This document shows, one piece after another, positions 1 through 7,514 of a stretch of 29,049 nucleotides of DNA. The DNA is from Bremia lactucae. Taxonomy: Eukaryota > Oomycota > Peronosporomycetes > Peronosporales > Peronosporaceae. The stretch spans positions 449,894 through 478,942 of the forward strand of contig NC_090613.1 in the NCBI RefSeq assembly GCF_004359215.1. Direction: 5' to 3'. Within the stretch, counting starts at the first letter, position 1; each line of letters begins with the position of its first letter. The notes below the pieces were generated by a model, which worked only from the letters and a program-made list of their open reading frames with translations, made no database searches and was not told the DNA's origin. The position numbers and the translations under genes are program-made.

Positions 1-337
1 CTTAAGACAAGTTAACTTAAGAGGGTAAAATGAAAACTGTATTAATATAGTTAAGTGTCTCTTAATCTATCTTTGTAAATGCTGACTTAACTATAACCTA
101 ATACTAAACATGTAAATGAATTCTTATCTCTATCTTATCTTGTAACTCTCTTTGATTACTTCTACAGCTGATTAGTCTGCGGAATAAATAGATATAATGG
201 CCTATACCTATTTATGGATAAGAATTCAGGATATTACTATATAAAGTAATATTCTCCAAATATTATCTACCTCTTAGATAATATATTAATTAACAACCTT
301 TAAGTGTTAATTTCATGAAACGATACACCCCGTTACA
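1..337 (-). repeat. LTR of gypsy family A, minus orientation, left end outside the window
   Basis: AT-rich sequence that aligns closely with 6606-7044. Shared blocks include a run around TTAATTAACAACC and the terminal CACCCCRTTACA. Read on the minus strand it begins TGTAACGGGG at 337, the TG start of an LTR. The base order after 337 is not a polypurine tract on the minus strand, so this may be a solo LTR or a truncated copy rather than the 3' LTR of the minus-strand element at 2886-7044. The matching region runs off the window at base 1. Confidence 0.7.
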
Positions 338-487
338 ATGCCAATCAAGAGTCTACTATACAGTAAAAAAAAGGTATTCGGGGGAATATGCTGTTGGTGA
401 CACCAATCGGACGACGCTGGTGGACCAATGTAGCTGGGAAGGCAGCGAGATGCTGATTATGGCTGCTAGTTCTTTGCAGCTCGGCGT
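338..487. other. Unassigned stretch before the assembly gap
   Basis: About 150 bases between the LTR end and the N run. A plus-strand frame stays open here, but it begins inside the LTR and runs into the Ns, so it is not supported as a gene. I recognise no domain in it. Confidence 0.4.
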
Positions 488-587
488 NNNNNNNNNNNNN
501 NNNNNNNNNNNNNNNNNNNNNNNNNNNNNNNNNNNNNNNNNNNNNNNNNNNNNNNNNNNNNNNNNNNNNNNNNNNNNNNNNNNNNNN
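488..587. other. Assembly gap, 100 Ns
   Basis: Exactly 100 Ns, the usual placeholder for a gap of unknown size. Order and distance across it should not be trusted. Confidence 0.98.
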
Positions 588-777
588 GGTTAAGTGTCGT
601 CACGGGAGCGGTAATCCGTCTCCTCGTGCGCACTTACCAAGTAGGAAGTAGTTTTCAGACTGATTTATATTTATTAGAATTAAATACAAATACCTATTTT
701 TACTAATTAAAATGTTATCTCTATAAACATCATTTAATATGTATTGCGATCGTATCTTTATAGATACCTCGCGTAAC

Positions 778-798
778 GGATGACGCTGGGCGTCATCC
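778..798. repeat. Inverted repeat, 9-bp arms
   Basis: GGATGACGC at 778-786 is followed by loop TGG and GCGTCATCC at 790-798. The arms are perfect. It lies inside the LTR-like block and may be a terminator-like or packaging hairpin in its transcript; the function is unknown. Confidence 0.6.
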
Positions 799-905
799 CT
801 CCTAATGTGAATGCACCCATGTGCATCACAACCACAAGGGTTGGTCACAAATGTGCACCACACCCGAGTGTTGGGTCTAATTACTTTTATTTAGTAATTG
901 ACCAT

Positions 906-936
906 CCCCTTAAGTACACCAAGTGTACTTAAGGGG
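906..936. repeat. Inverted repeat, 14-bp arms, 3-nt loop
   Basis: CCCCTTAAGTACAC at 906-919, loop CAA, GTGTACTTAAGGGG at 923-936. The arms are perfect. It sits just inside the putative LTR terminus at 948. Confidence 0.7.
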
Positions 937-1064
937 GACTGTGTAACATAGGGGCAACTTAAGTACGCTACACTTGGGGCCGACAAACCCTCCAAAGCAT
1001 AATAAATTAGGAGGTGGTCTTGTCGTGTGCACCAAAAAGGTGTATTGGATTAGAAATACAAAAA

Positions 1065-2461
1065 CTAACTAATCCTCAATTGAAGGGCAAGTCCGGTGTA
1101 ACACACCAGATATTGGTATTGGCCTTTACGACGACGCCGCTTTAAAAGTTTCTTCACATGAAACTGAAGGTTCCCTCGCGCATCAAACAGCGCGAGAGGG
1201 GTCCGAAATCTCGACGGAAGCATTTGATGCTTAAAAGCACGAGGTGCAACTTCTTCGTGAGAGCCTTGCTCGGGTTGAGAGCTCTTTTGGTGCGGTTCAG
1301 TACCGCCTTTCGATGCTGGAGTGTCTGCAACCACGTTTTAGAGGATCAGCTGGACATCCTGGTGAGGATGCAGCAATCTGCGGCACGACCGCCTGTCTCG
1401 GCGCAAGCGCCTTTAAGTCCACATTGGTAGGGTCCCGATATGGCTTAAGCAAGACAACGTAGAACACTATGTGTGCACGCATCTTGCTAGGAAGGTTAAG
1501 CATGTAAGCTAGGCCCTTCTTGGCCACGACTGTAAATGGTCCAATAAAGCGCGGGCGCAATTTGGTCTTGAAGACCGCGGATACCAAGTAAGTAGGTAGA
1601 TTTTGTAGCGTTTAATAAAACTCGGTCTCCGACCTCATAGGAATTAATACAGCTTATGCTTTTGGCATCTGCTTGTCCTTTTCATTTGCCTTGGCTATCA
1701 GCCATCGTGTCACGTACATGTCTTAGGACAATTAATCGCGTCGCGAGAAACTCGCTTACTTGTTTCCGAATGATAACATGGTTAATATCAGCAAGCCTAT
1801 CGGTTAATTCTCCCCCCCCAAGCCCTGAATCACGCAGAGGTATTGTTAACGGATTGCGTGGGTGGGCGAGACCGTTGATATAGAACGAAGTGTAGCCTGT
1901 AGAGGCATGGACAGCGTTATTTAACGCAAATATAACTACTAGGAGCATTCAGCTCCAGAACTTTGGTGTCTGAGCACACACACTGCGTAAAACGTCTCCA
2001 ATGACGCAATAGACACGTTCAGTTTGACCGTCGGTCTGCCGATAGTCCGCGGTGGGCATGTCCAATCTGGTGCCAAGGTAAAAGGGGGTCCCGATCAGAG
2101 ACAATTACCACTGGCAAACCGTGTTGTCGAAACACGCGATCGATGAACAGCCTTGCTGTACCTTCACCATCAATGATATCCGGCACAGCCGCTAAGTGAG
2201 CCATTATGCTGAATCGGTTAACAAAGACCACTATGCCGGAGTTGCCGGCCAAATCATTCGGTAGAGTGAAAACAAAATCCATACTAATGGCCTATGGACA
2301 CGGGCAGACCTGCCAGTAGCGCAGCAGCATGCGCCGAGGGTTTAACCCGTTGGCAAGTTTCGCATGAGCAAACGTATGTGCTGACCCATTTATAAGGTTT
2401 GGGCGACCAATATATCTAGCTTACTGAGCCGTAGGTCTTTTCTCTTCCAAGATGCACATCA
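1065..2461 (-). pseudogene. Family B gypsy integrase to chromodomain, 3' part of Pol, decayed
   Basis: On the minus strand this reads from the integrase zinc-binding region downward. A CETCQRVKPS-like C-x2-C segment lies near 2350 and the integrase core near 2282-2019 (MDFVF, SIMAHLAAVP, IVSDRDP). A stretch near 1948-1682 includes NAVHASTGY and GELTDRLADI. The integrase C-terminal segment near 1587-1400 has KLRPRFIGPFTVVAKKG and LLKPYRDP, and the start of a chromodomain near 1190-1105 has FHVKKLLKRRRRKGQYQYLV. Frameshifts and stops separate the pieces. The order matches the plus-strand family B copy at 22195-23250, but this copy keeps the GPFTV/PYRDP segment that the other lacks. The chromodomain is cut off near 1103. 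Confidence 0.8.
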
Positions 2462-2885
2462 ATCCTACAATGGATTGTCAAAATTGTATCGATCCGTTGA
2501 GGATCGATACACAACACGCATTGGTTTACTGTACTACAATTGCTGGCGACACACTTCGTGTCGTTATCCCCATCCATAATGATTTGCGTTTACGCATCAT
2601 GTAGGAGTGTCGTGATGCACCAAATAAGTGGGCATCGTGGACGTCAGAGAACTTATCTCACGAGAAGCCGCGATGTCTACTCGCCACGCCAGTGTAAATT
2701 CGTCCGCAAGTACATACGTGCTTGCGAAGTTTGTCAAAATGTGAAGCCCAGTGCATTTCCCGTGTTCCGTTACATCATCTGCCAGTTCCGGCAGAGTGTT
2801 TGCAGTCCATATCTATGGACTTCGTCTTTGGATTCCCGAAGACGACCAATAATAATGGTATCCTTGTGTTTGTTGATTGTATCTA
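2462..2885 (+). pseudogene. Family A gypsy integrase N-terminal fragment, inverted relative to its neighbours
   Basis: Plus-strand piece covering the integrase zinc-binding domain (ISGHRGRQRTYL, then YIRACEVCQNVKPS with the C-x2-C pair near 2725-2740) and the first bases of the catalytic core (MDFVF near 2815, LVFVDC near 2865). A frameshift lies upstream of the HRG segment. It is flanked on both sides by minus-strand integrase or RNase H of gypsy elements, so it is inverted in place. It fits as the missing piece that follows the RNase H of the minus-strand family A copy. Confidence 0.75.
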
Positions 2886-3237
2886 GAACTGCGTGATAAC
2901 GCATCAGCGACGACATTAAGGTCATCCTGGTTTATATTCCACGAAGAAATAATACCCCGCGAAGAAGAATAGCCACCTCGCCAGTCTTTGCGAGAGGTGT
3001 GGCCTATTTACGGCCGTGCGGAATGACGCATGGTCCGTATATACGATGAACGGTCTATCTCCGAGGAGGAATAGACCCAAAACTTAGCCAGTGCATATTT
3101 CATGGCAAGGAGTTGTCATGCACTGGGTAATTGCGTTCAGCTGGTTGCAGCTGATGCGATTGATAACAGACGACGCGCTCCGCGCCGTCCGTATCGTATT
3201 GCATTAACGCACAGCCGATTGCGAATTCGGTGAACTC
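2886..3237 (-). pseudogene. Family A RNase H domain, decayed
   Basis: The minus strand reads FAIGCALMQYDTDGAERVV near 3220-3165, then NYPVHD, then after frame changes FIVYTDHASFRTAV near 3030 and a DALSR-like end near 2890. These are the familiar blocks of the gypsy RNase H domain (RNA strand removal during reverse transcription). Stops and frame breaks near 3100 show it is inactive. The upstream boundary is unusual because it joins a linker-derived block at about 3238. Confidence 0.75.
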
Positions 3238-3302
3238 AATCGTTGGTCGAATGACCACCATCTCATATAAGTCGCCAGCCTTTAACGCTCGCTCGGCATA
3301 AT
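3238..3302 (-). other. Linker-derived block (RALKAGDL) at the RT-RNase H boundary
   Basis: The minus strand encodes RALKAGDLYEMVVIRPTIE. The same block, about 65 bases and clearly homologous at the DNA level, sits at 20407-20475 in family B, upstream of the reverse transcriptase. Here it instead joins the connection region directly to RNase H, replacing the expected connection segment. It appears to be a chimeric join. Confidence 0.7.
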
Positions 3303-4149
3303 TGCAGGAGAACTTGTGCAAGTACGCCGCTAATTCAAGGAACATTCTAAGCCCCTTGACATCTAATGAAACTGGCCAGTCGTTAATTGCCTTGATCTTT
3401 TCGAGATTAGAGCGTACGCCGTGTTTTCCGACGATGCACCCAAGAAGTGGTATTTTGCTTGCAGCGAATATACACTTCTTGAGATTTGCGTACAACTTAT
3501 GCTTTCGCATAAGTGTAAGAGCCTGACGAACGTGATTTTTATGAACTTCCACGTCCGTCTTCCGTTTATGGCCCGGCTATGGACGAATACATCGTCAAAA
3601 TAACTCGGTTTGAATTCTCGCACAGGTCTTTACTGATTAGTTACGCATCTGTTCAATGTTACAGGGGCGTTACTATACCCCTGTGGAATTATTAGCCATT
3701 CCCAGAGCATCCCACCGGGAGTGCTCACTGCTGCGTACAGGATGTCCCGTTAACGCATAAGGATCTGATAACATCCATCCATCAGATCCGTAGACGAAAA
3801 GATTGTTAGACATACCATCTATAATTACGTCTTTTCTAGGTATCGGTGTTTGAGCCGGTACCGTTGCAGTATTCAGTTTATTGAATGCGTGCACTATCCG
3901 CCACCCTCCTGTGGCCTTTCGCACACAGAAGGTCGGAGAGCTATGTGGGGAGGTTGATTCCCTCACATGGCCCGCTTTTACCCGATCGGCAAAGAATTTG
4001 TCGATCGCAAGTACTTGTTCACGAGGCAGTGGCCACTGCTTCATGACACAGTACTTCGAGCCCGGTTTGAGCTCGATCTCATGTCGAGTGCCTTTATCCT
4101 TAGGCAACTCGCATTGAACTGTTTCAGGGTGATACATCCCTGAATTCAA
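3303..4149 (-). pseudogene. Family A reverse transcriptase, decayed
   Basis: The minus strand carries the RT blocks in order. HEIELKPGSKYCVMKQWPLP lies near 4080-4020, FCVRKATGGWRIVHAFNKLN near 3930-3875, PIPRKDVIIDGM near 3850, the catalytic YFDD at 3602-3591 followed by VFVHSRA, and KLYANLKKCIF near 3490-3460. The RT copies element RNA into DNA in cytoplasmic particles. The region between the fingers and YFDD is rearranged and frameshifted, with the usual SALDLVDG block not intact, so the gene is dead. Confidence 0.85.
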
Positions 4150-4170
4150 TCAAATCCTTATATAAAGGAT

Positions 4171-5010
4171 TTATCTTAAGTGACTCCCACGATTGAGTAG
4201 TATCTCTCTCAATCCGAGTCTTTCCATCGATGAGCTGCTGAGAATCCGTTCGTTCTCTGCAAAAATTACCGCTGAACGAATATCGGTTACGTAATCGTCC
4301 TCTGTGACGAGTACGCAGATCTGCTTGATTTTACCAATATTGAGATCTCTCAAGAACTGCTAGGTTTTAGGGTTGGTAATTGAGTTATCTCCGAAGTTAA
4401 CTTCGGGAGCGCATACAGATCAAGAGCATAAGCGCCTACTCTTGATCCGTCATTAAACAAGACATTGAATGTCTCGGTTTCTTCCTGGAATTTATCCACA
4501 GGCTGCCGAGAGATTAATCCCTCGGGATGCTGAAGTCTAGTCACTTCGGCATTAACTTTTTGAGGTGATTTCACCTCAAACACGTGGGGACTGAATCCCT
4601 TAACGTCTTCCAACTGTGATTGCGCTATCACAGTCGGGTCCTCTACGGTCGACTCTCTACTCGACCTAGGATCATCGTGTTGTCCCTTTTGGACAACCGG
4701 TATCTTCCTTGAATGTCGCAAGCTATGCGTGCATTTATGTCTCAATCCACTCGACTTATTTGAGTGGTGGACCTTCGGCGCTGCCTGTGCATTCGCACAG
4801 CCGCCGGCAGCTGAGTCCACAGTGTAATTAGTAATGACACTGTGAACTTGTGCAGTCGTACTAACCACCGTGCCACAAGTGAGACCATTATACTCACTTG
4901 TAGTACATCCACACGCTTGTGAACGCTCCAAGACGTTCATCAGATGGCCATCTGATGAACAAGTGGCAGGAATCTTTACGGATCGATGCTGCCAGCTGAT
5001 CCTTGGCTCA
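4171..5010 (-). pseudogene. Family A linker between protease and reverse transcriptase
   Basis: Long minus-strand frame after the protease, ending in a segment with RVGAYALDLYALPKL and EITQLPTLKP, and followed in another frame by KIKQICVLVTEDDYVTD. It has no recognised enzyme domain. The same linker is recognisable, inverted and split, at 26739-27195 (minus) and 27589-27960 (plus). It is a divergent spacer in gypsy polyproteins of this type. Confidence 0.7.
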
Positions 5011-5310
5011 TATTTTCCGAGCCAAGTTAAACCTAGGATGACATCAAATTTGTCGTCCAAATCCAGTACGATGAAATCATCATCGTACTGTAAATATTTT
5101 AGGTGTAGTGAAATTTCACTACGCGTTTCATTACTGTTATCGATGCGCCTGTCGCTAGACGCACCGTCATCCTCGTTGGAGGAATGTAGCGCTTAACATA
5201 TTTGAGCTTACGACCCTCTAGCGACTGGCAACGAATGAAGTTATTCGACGCTCCGGAGTCAACTAGGGCTCTGAGTGACAAATCATTTGTCACTTTTAAT
5301 TTCAAGGTGA
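5011..5310 (-). pseudogene. Family A retropepsin-like protease, decayed
   Basis: The minus strand shows the active-site motif LVDSGASNNFIRCQ (DSGASNN at 5260-5240), the strand VRLATGASITVMK near 5165-5125, and the C-terminal motif DDKFDVILGLTWLG near 5060-5020. This is the usual layout of a retropepsin (aspartic protease, DSGA plus ILG). The two halves are in different frames, so the domain is broken by a frameshift near 5100. Normally it would cleave the Gag-Pol polyprotein. Confidence 0.8.
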
Positions 5311-5548
5311 TGAGGGATACCTCATCACCAGGTGCAGAGACACATGACTGTGTCTCTGGAGCAACTTTAGTCAAAATATTTGCAAATTCTCTTGAGGTTG
5401 CTGGATCAGTAGGGCGTTGCGCCCCTACAGACCCCGACCGTTTTTTGGCAGTCCGCCTCGCTGTGCGATTTCGCAACAACGTCGGACCCGCGACCGTTGC
5501 CTTTTTTGGCATTCGGTCCATACCTCTCGGTACTAGCCGTGGAGCACT

Positions 5549-5599
5549 ACACTCATGAGCGTAGTGGCCTAACTTAAAACTGCGATTGCATTTTCTACA
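5549..5599 (-). other. Gag zinc knuckle of family A, one cysteine replaced
   Basis: The minus strand encodes CRKCNRSFKLGHYAHEC. Aligned to C-x2-C-x4-H-x4-C, positions 4, 12 and 17 fit, but position 7 (codon at 5581-5579, AGT) is serine where the motif needs cysteine. The corresponding codon in the other family A copy near 25780 reads TGC. The knuckle normally binds element RNA. Confidence 0.65.
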
Positions 5600-6555
5600 A
5601 TCGCTTGTTGTTCGAAAAGCGAGGTTTCTTGCTTTCGACATAAGAGATGTCCATATGTTCTTGACCTCCCAGTTCGTGTCGTCTTGGAGGACGATACGAT
5701 ACTCTGACGCTTGAGTCCGAGTAAGTATAGGTTGACGAACTAGCTTGAGTCTGCCTCAAGCTAAAGTCCTCCTGTTCTGCAACGGATATTGCTTCTTCAA
5801 GCGTATCCAGTTCCAAGCGGAACATTTGGGTCTTTACGGAACCGTCCGTAAGACCTTGCATGAACACCGTAATCAACGTGAGTTCATGAACTGGGTGTTC
5901 GTATACACCTCGCTAAGAGTCGTTAGTGCTGGGCATATCACGCTTGCCTTGTTTGAGTATCAGGAGCTCTGATCGAGCTTTGACCTAGGTAGTTCAAACG
6001 TCTGTTTTAGCTGGGCCTTAAAACCTCTAGCGACCCAAAGACATATGGGTCGCGCAACTGAAGGCTTAGTGCCAAAGTTTTGGCACGACCTGCCAAATTT
6101 GACTGACCGAATGCGACTTGCATTTGCTCGTCGACGATGTGGCGAGCCCTTATGGCATCGTCCAACTCGACAAACCATCTTAAGAGGGAGTCTTTTTCGA
6201 CTCCCACATACTTAGAAAAAATGTCAATATTTAAGGTTTTGGGACGACGCGTGTGCGTCATCCCAGGTACAGGGGTCTGTTGTACCTGTTGTAACCTCAA
6301 CAGCTCTGCCTGTTGAGAAACTTGCTGATTAAGCAAGGCTACCTCCTCCTCCGCCTCGTCAAGTTCATGTTGTATAAACTTGGCGATGGCTGAATGGAGG
6401 GCATCTCTGTCCAAGCCGGACAGCATGGCCAAGATGGCATCGTTCCCTACGGTCGAACTCATTTGTTCGACCGCACTCCTTTCGATGTCACTTAGAAAGG
6501 AGTAGCTATCACGCGAAACGTGATGCGCATTTTCATTATCTTCTAACATATCCAT
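5600..6555 (-). pseudogene. Family A Gag, decayed
   Basis: The minus-strand frame starts at 6555 with MDMLEDNENAHHVSRD and runs to about 6007. It contains a predicted coiled coil (ELDEAEEEVALLNQQVSQQ near 6375-6320) and the start of a capsid-like segment (LLRWFVELDDAIRARHIVDE near 6185-6130). It continues in other frames (ITVFMQGLTDG near 5875-5840, LEEAISVAEQEDFSL near 5810-5765) to the zinc knuckle. Gag builds the particle. At least two frame breaks show this copy is inactive. Confidence 0.75.
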
Positions 6556-6595
6556 GTTAGATGATGGAACTGTGGTACTCGGACGGACGACAAAG

Positions 6596-6603
6596 TGCTA
6601 CCA
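6596..6603 (-). promoter_or_regulatory. Primer-binding site of family A
   Basis: The minus strand reads TGGTAGCA, two bases inside the LTR end, followed by CTTTG. TGGTAGC is the complement of the 3' end of initiator tRNA-Met, used as primer by Ty1 and Ty3. Only the first eight bases fit the initiator type. The same octamer follows the family B LTR at 14449. Confidence 0.6.
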
Positions 6604-6605
6604 GG

Positions 6606-7044
6606 TGAAACGGGGCGCTACTGACTTGTACTGCTTCAGTACAAGTCCACTTCGCACTGCCTCAGTGCGAGTGGTGCCTAACGTCACTTCATGTACACTA
6701 GTACGTGCAGAGGAAGACTCTCTTTAGAACACTTGCTTTATAGAGGGTTTATAAAAAACTGTATCAATATAATTAAGTTCTTCTGTTCTATCTACGTAAT
6801 ACTAATTTAATTATAAGCTAATACAAAACATGTAGTAAAGTCTTATTTGTCTTTCTCTTTGCACGCGTCCAGCGCTGACTGGACCGCGGAGAAAGTAGAT
6901 ATAATGGTCTATATCTACCAATGGATAAGCTTTTAGAATATTATATTGTAAAGTAATATTCTCCAAAGATTACCTACCTTTTGGATAATATATTAATTAA
7001 CAACCTTTAAGTGTTAATTTCATGAAACGATGCACCCCATTACA
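6606..7044 (-). repeat. 5' LTR of family A, minus orientation
   Basis: The minus strand begins TGTAATGGGGTGCATCG at 7044 and ends CGCCCCGTTTCA at 6606, giving the TG...CA ends expected of an LTR (439 bp). The left limit is inferred from the primer-binding site. It aligns with 1-337 and, in the opposite orientation, with 25080-25456. It carries two adjacent hairpins at 6624-6670. It lies about 470 bases upstream of RPB2 in opposite orientation. Confidence 0.75.
6624..6670. repeat. Tandem pair of hairpins in the LTR
   Basis: The first has arms ACTTGTACTG at 6624-6633 and CAGTACAAGT at 6637-6646, loop CTT. The second has arms TCGCACTG at 6652-6659 and CAGTGCGA at 6663-6670, loop CCT. Both have 3-nt loops and share the ACTG/CAGT stem base. 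A related pair occurs near 25395-25435. They fall close to the downstream end of the LTR, where the transcript leader would be. Confidence 0.6.
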
Positions 7045-7084
7045 CCTGTTACATCTGGCGAGTCTGATATCAAACTCAGCGGCG

Positions 7085-7168
7085 CTGTTGGGTGTCGCAG
7101 CTCTAAAAAAGTGGTATGCAGCCTGTTGGGTGTCGCAGCTCTTAAAAAGTGGCATGCAGCCTGTTGAG
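7085..7168. repeat. 38-bp minisatellite, two units plus a partial third
   Basis: Units start at 7085 and 7123 (CTGTTGGGTGTCGCAGCTC...) and a third begins at 7161 (CTGTTGAG). The two full units differ at only a few positions. It lies between the family A LTR and RPB2. Confidence 0.75.
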
Positions 7169-7496
7169 GCATGCACCGCTTTGATAATCGCAATTTAGAT
7201 GTGGAAGTTGACATTTCGCGTCTGCAAAATGCCCCGTAAAATATCTTTTACGACACAATTAGATTAATCTGTCAGAACAAAGAAACTCAGCCTAGCTGCC
7301 TTTAACGCTGTCGCCAAATGGAGGCTGTACTACATCGGATACAATCGACTGTATTAGATACCCACCGTCCATTGGTGACAAATAACGTCCTTTAAGAATT
7401 TGCATATCGGCTTAAAAAACGAATCATTTAAATAGTAAGATATTTCTTCGTACCGTCAGTGCCGATTTATTTCCGGCACTTCGCACCAACCGCCCG
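7169..7496. other. RPB2 upstream region, non-coding
   Basis: AT-rich region with no supported gene. It should hold the upstream part of the RPB2 promoter; I see no clear factor sites other than the start-site motif entered separately. Confidence 0.4.
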
Positions 7497-7512
7497 CTTC
7501 AATTCATTTGGC
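7497..7512 (+). promoter_or_regulatory. Possible Inr/FPR core promoter of RPB2
   Basis: CTTCAATTCATTTGGC resembles the oomycete composite start site, an initiator (TCAYTYY type) followed by the flanking promoter region (CAWTTTNYY type). The match is imperfect in the Inr half. It lies only a few bases before the first ATG at 7515 but about 35 bases before the in-frame ATG at 7542, which suits the second ATG better as the start. Confidence 0.4.
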
Positions 7513-7514
7513 GA

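Larger units (their letters stand above)
588..948 (-). repeat. AT-rich LTR-like sequence with small hairpins
   Basis: No coding content is supported. The block carries an inverted repeat with 9-bp arms at 778-786 and 790-798 (loop TGG) and one with 14-bp arms at 906-919 and 923-936 (loop CAA). On the minus strand it begins TGTTACACAGTCCCCC at 948, like an LTR head. On the plus strand, purine-rich AAGGGGGACTG runs into TGTAACATAGGGG, which could equally be a polypurine tract followed by an LTR start. The orientation is therefore unresolved. The left end is lost in the gap. Confidence 0.4.

Noticed and set aside
315..593. Plus-strand open frame across the N gap
   Set aside because: It begins inside an LTR and includes 100 Ns; no evidence of a gene.
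600..863. Minus-strand open frame of 87 codons
   Set aside because: Lies in AT-rich LTR-like sequence with hairpins; composition is not protein-like.
6596..6603. A tRNA gene suggested by the TGGTAGCA sequence
   Set aside because: Only eight bases match and no cloverleaf can be formed; the position after an LTR fits a primer-binding site.
7085..7168. CRISPR-like array
   Set aside because: The units are directly adjacent with no spacers, only two full copies, in a eukaryotic context.
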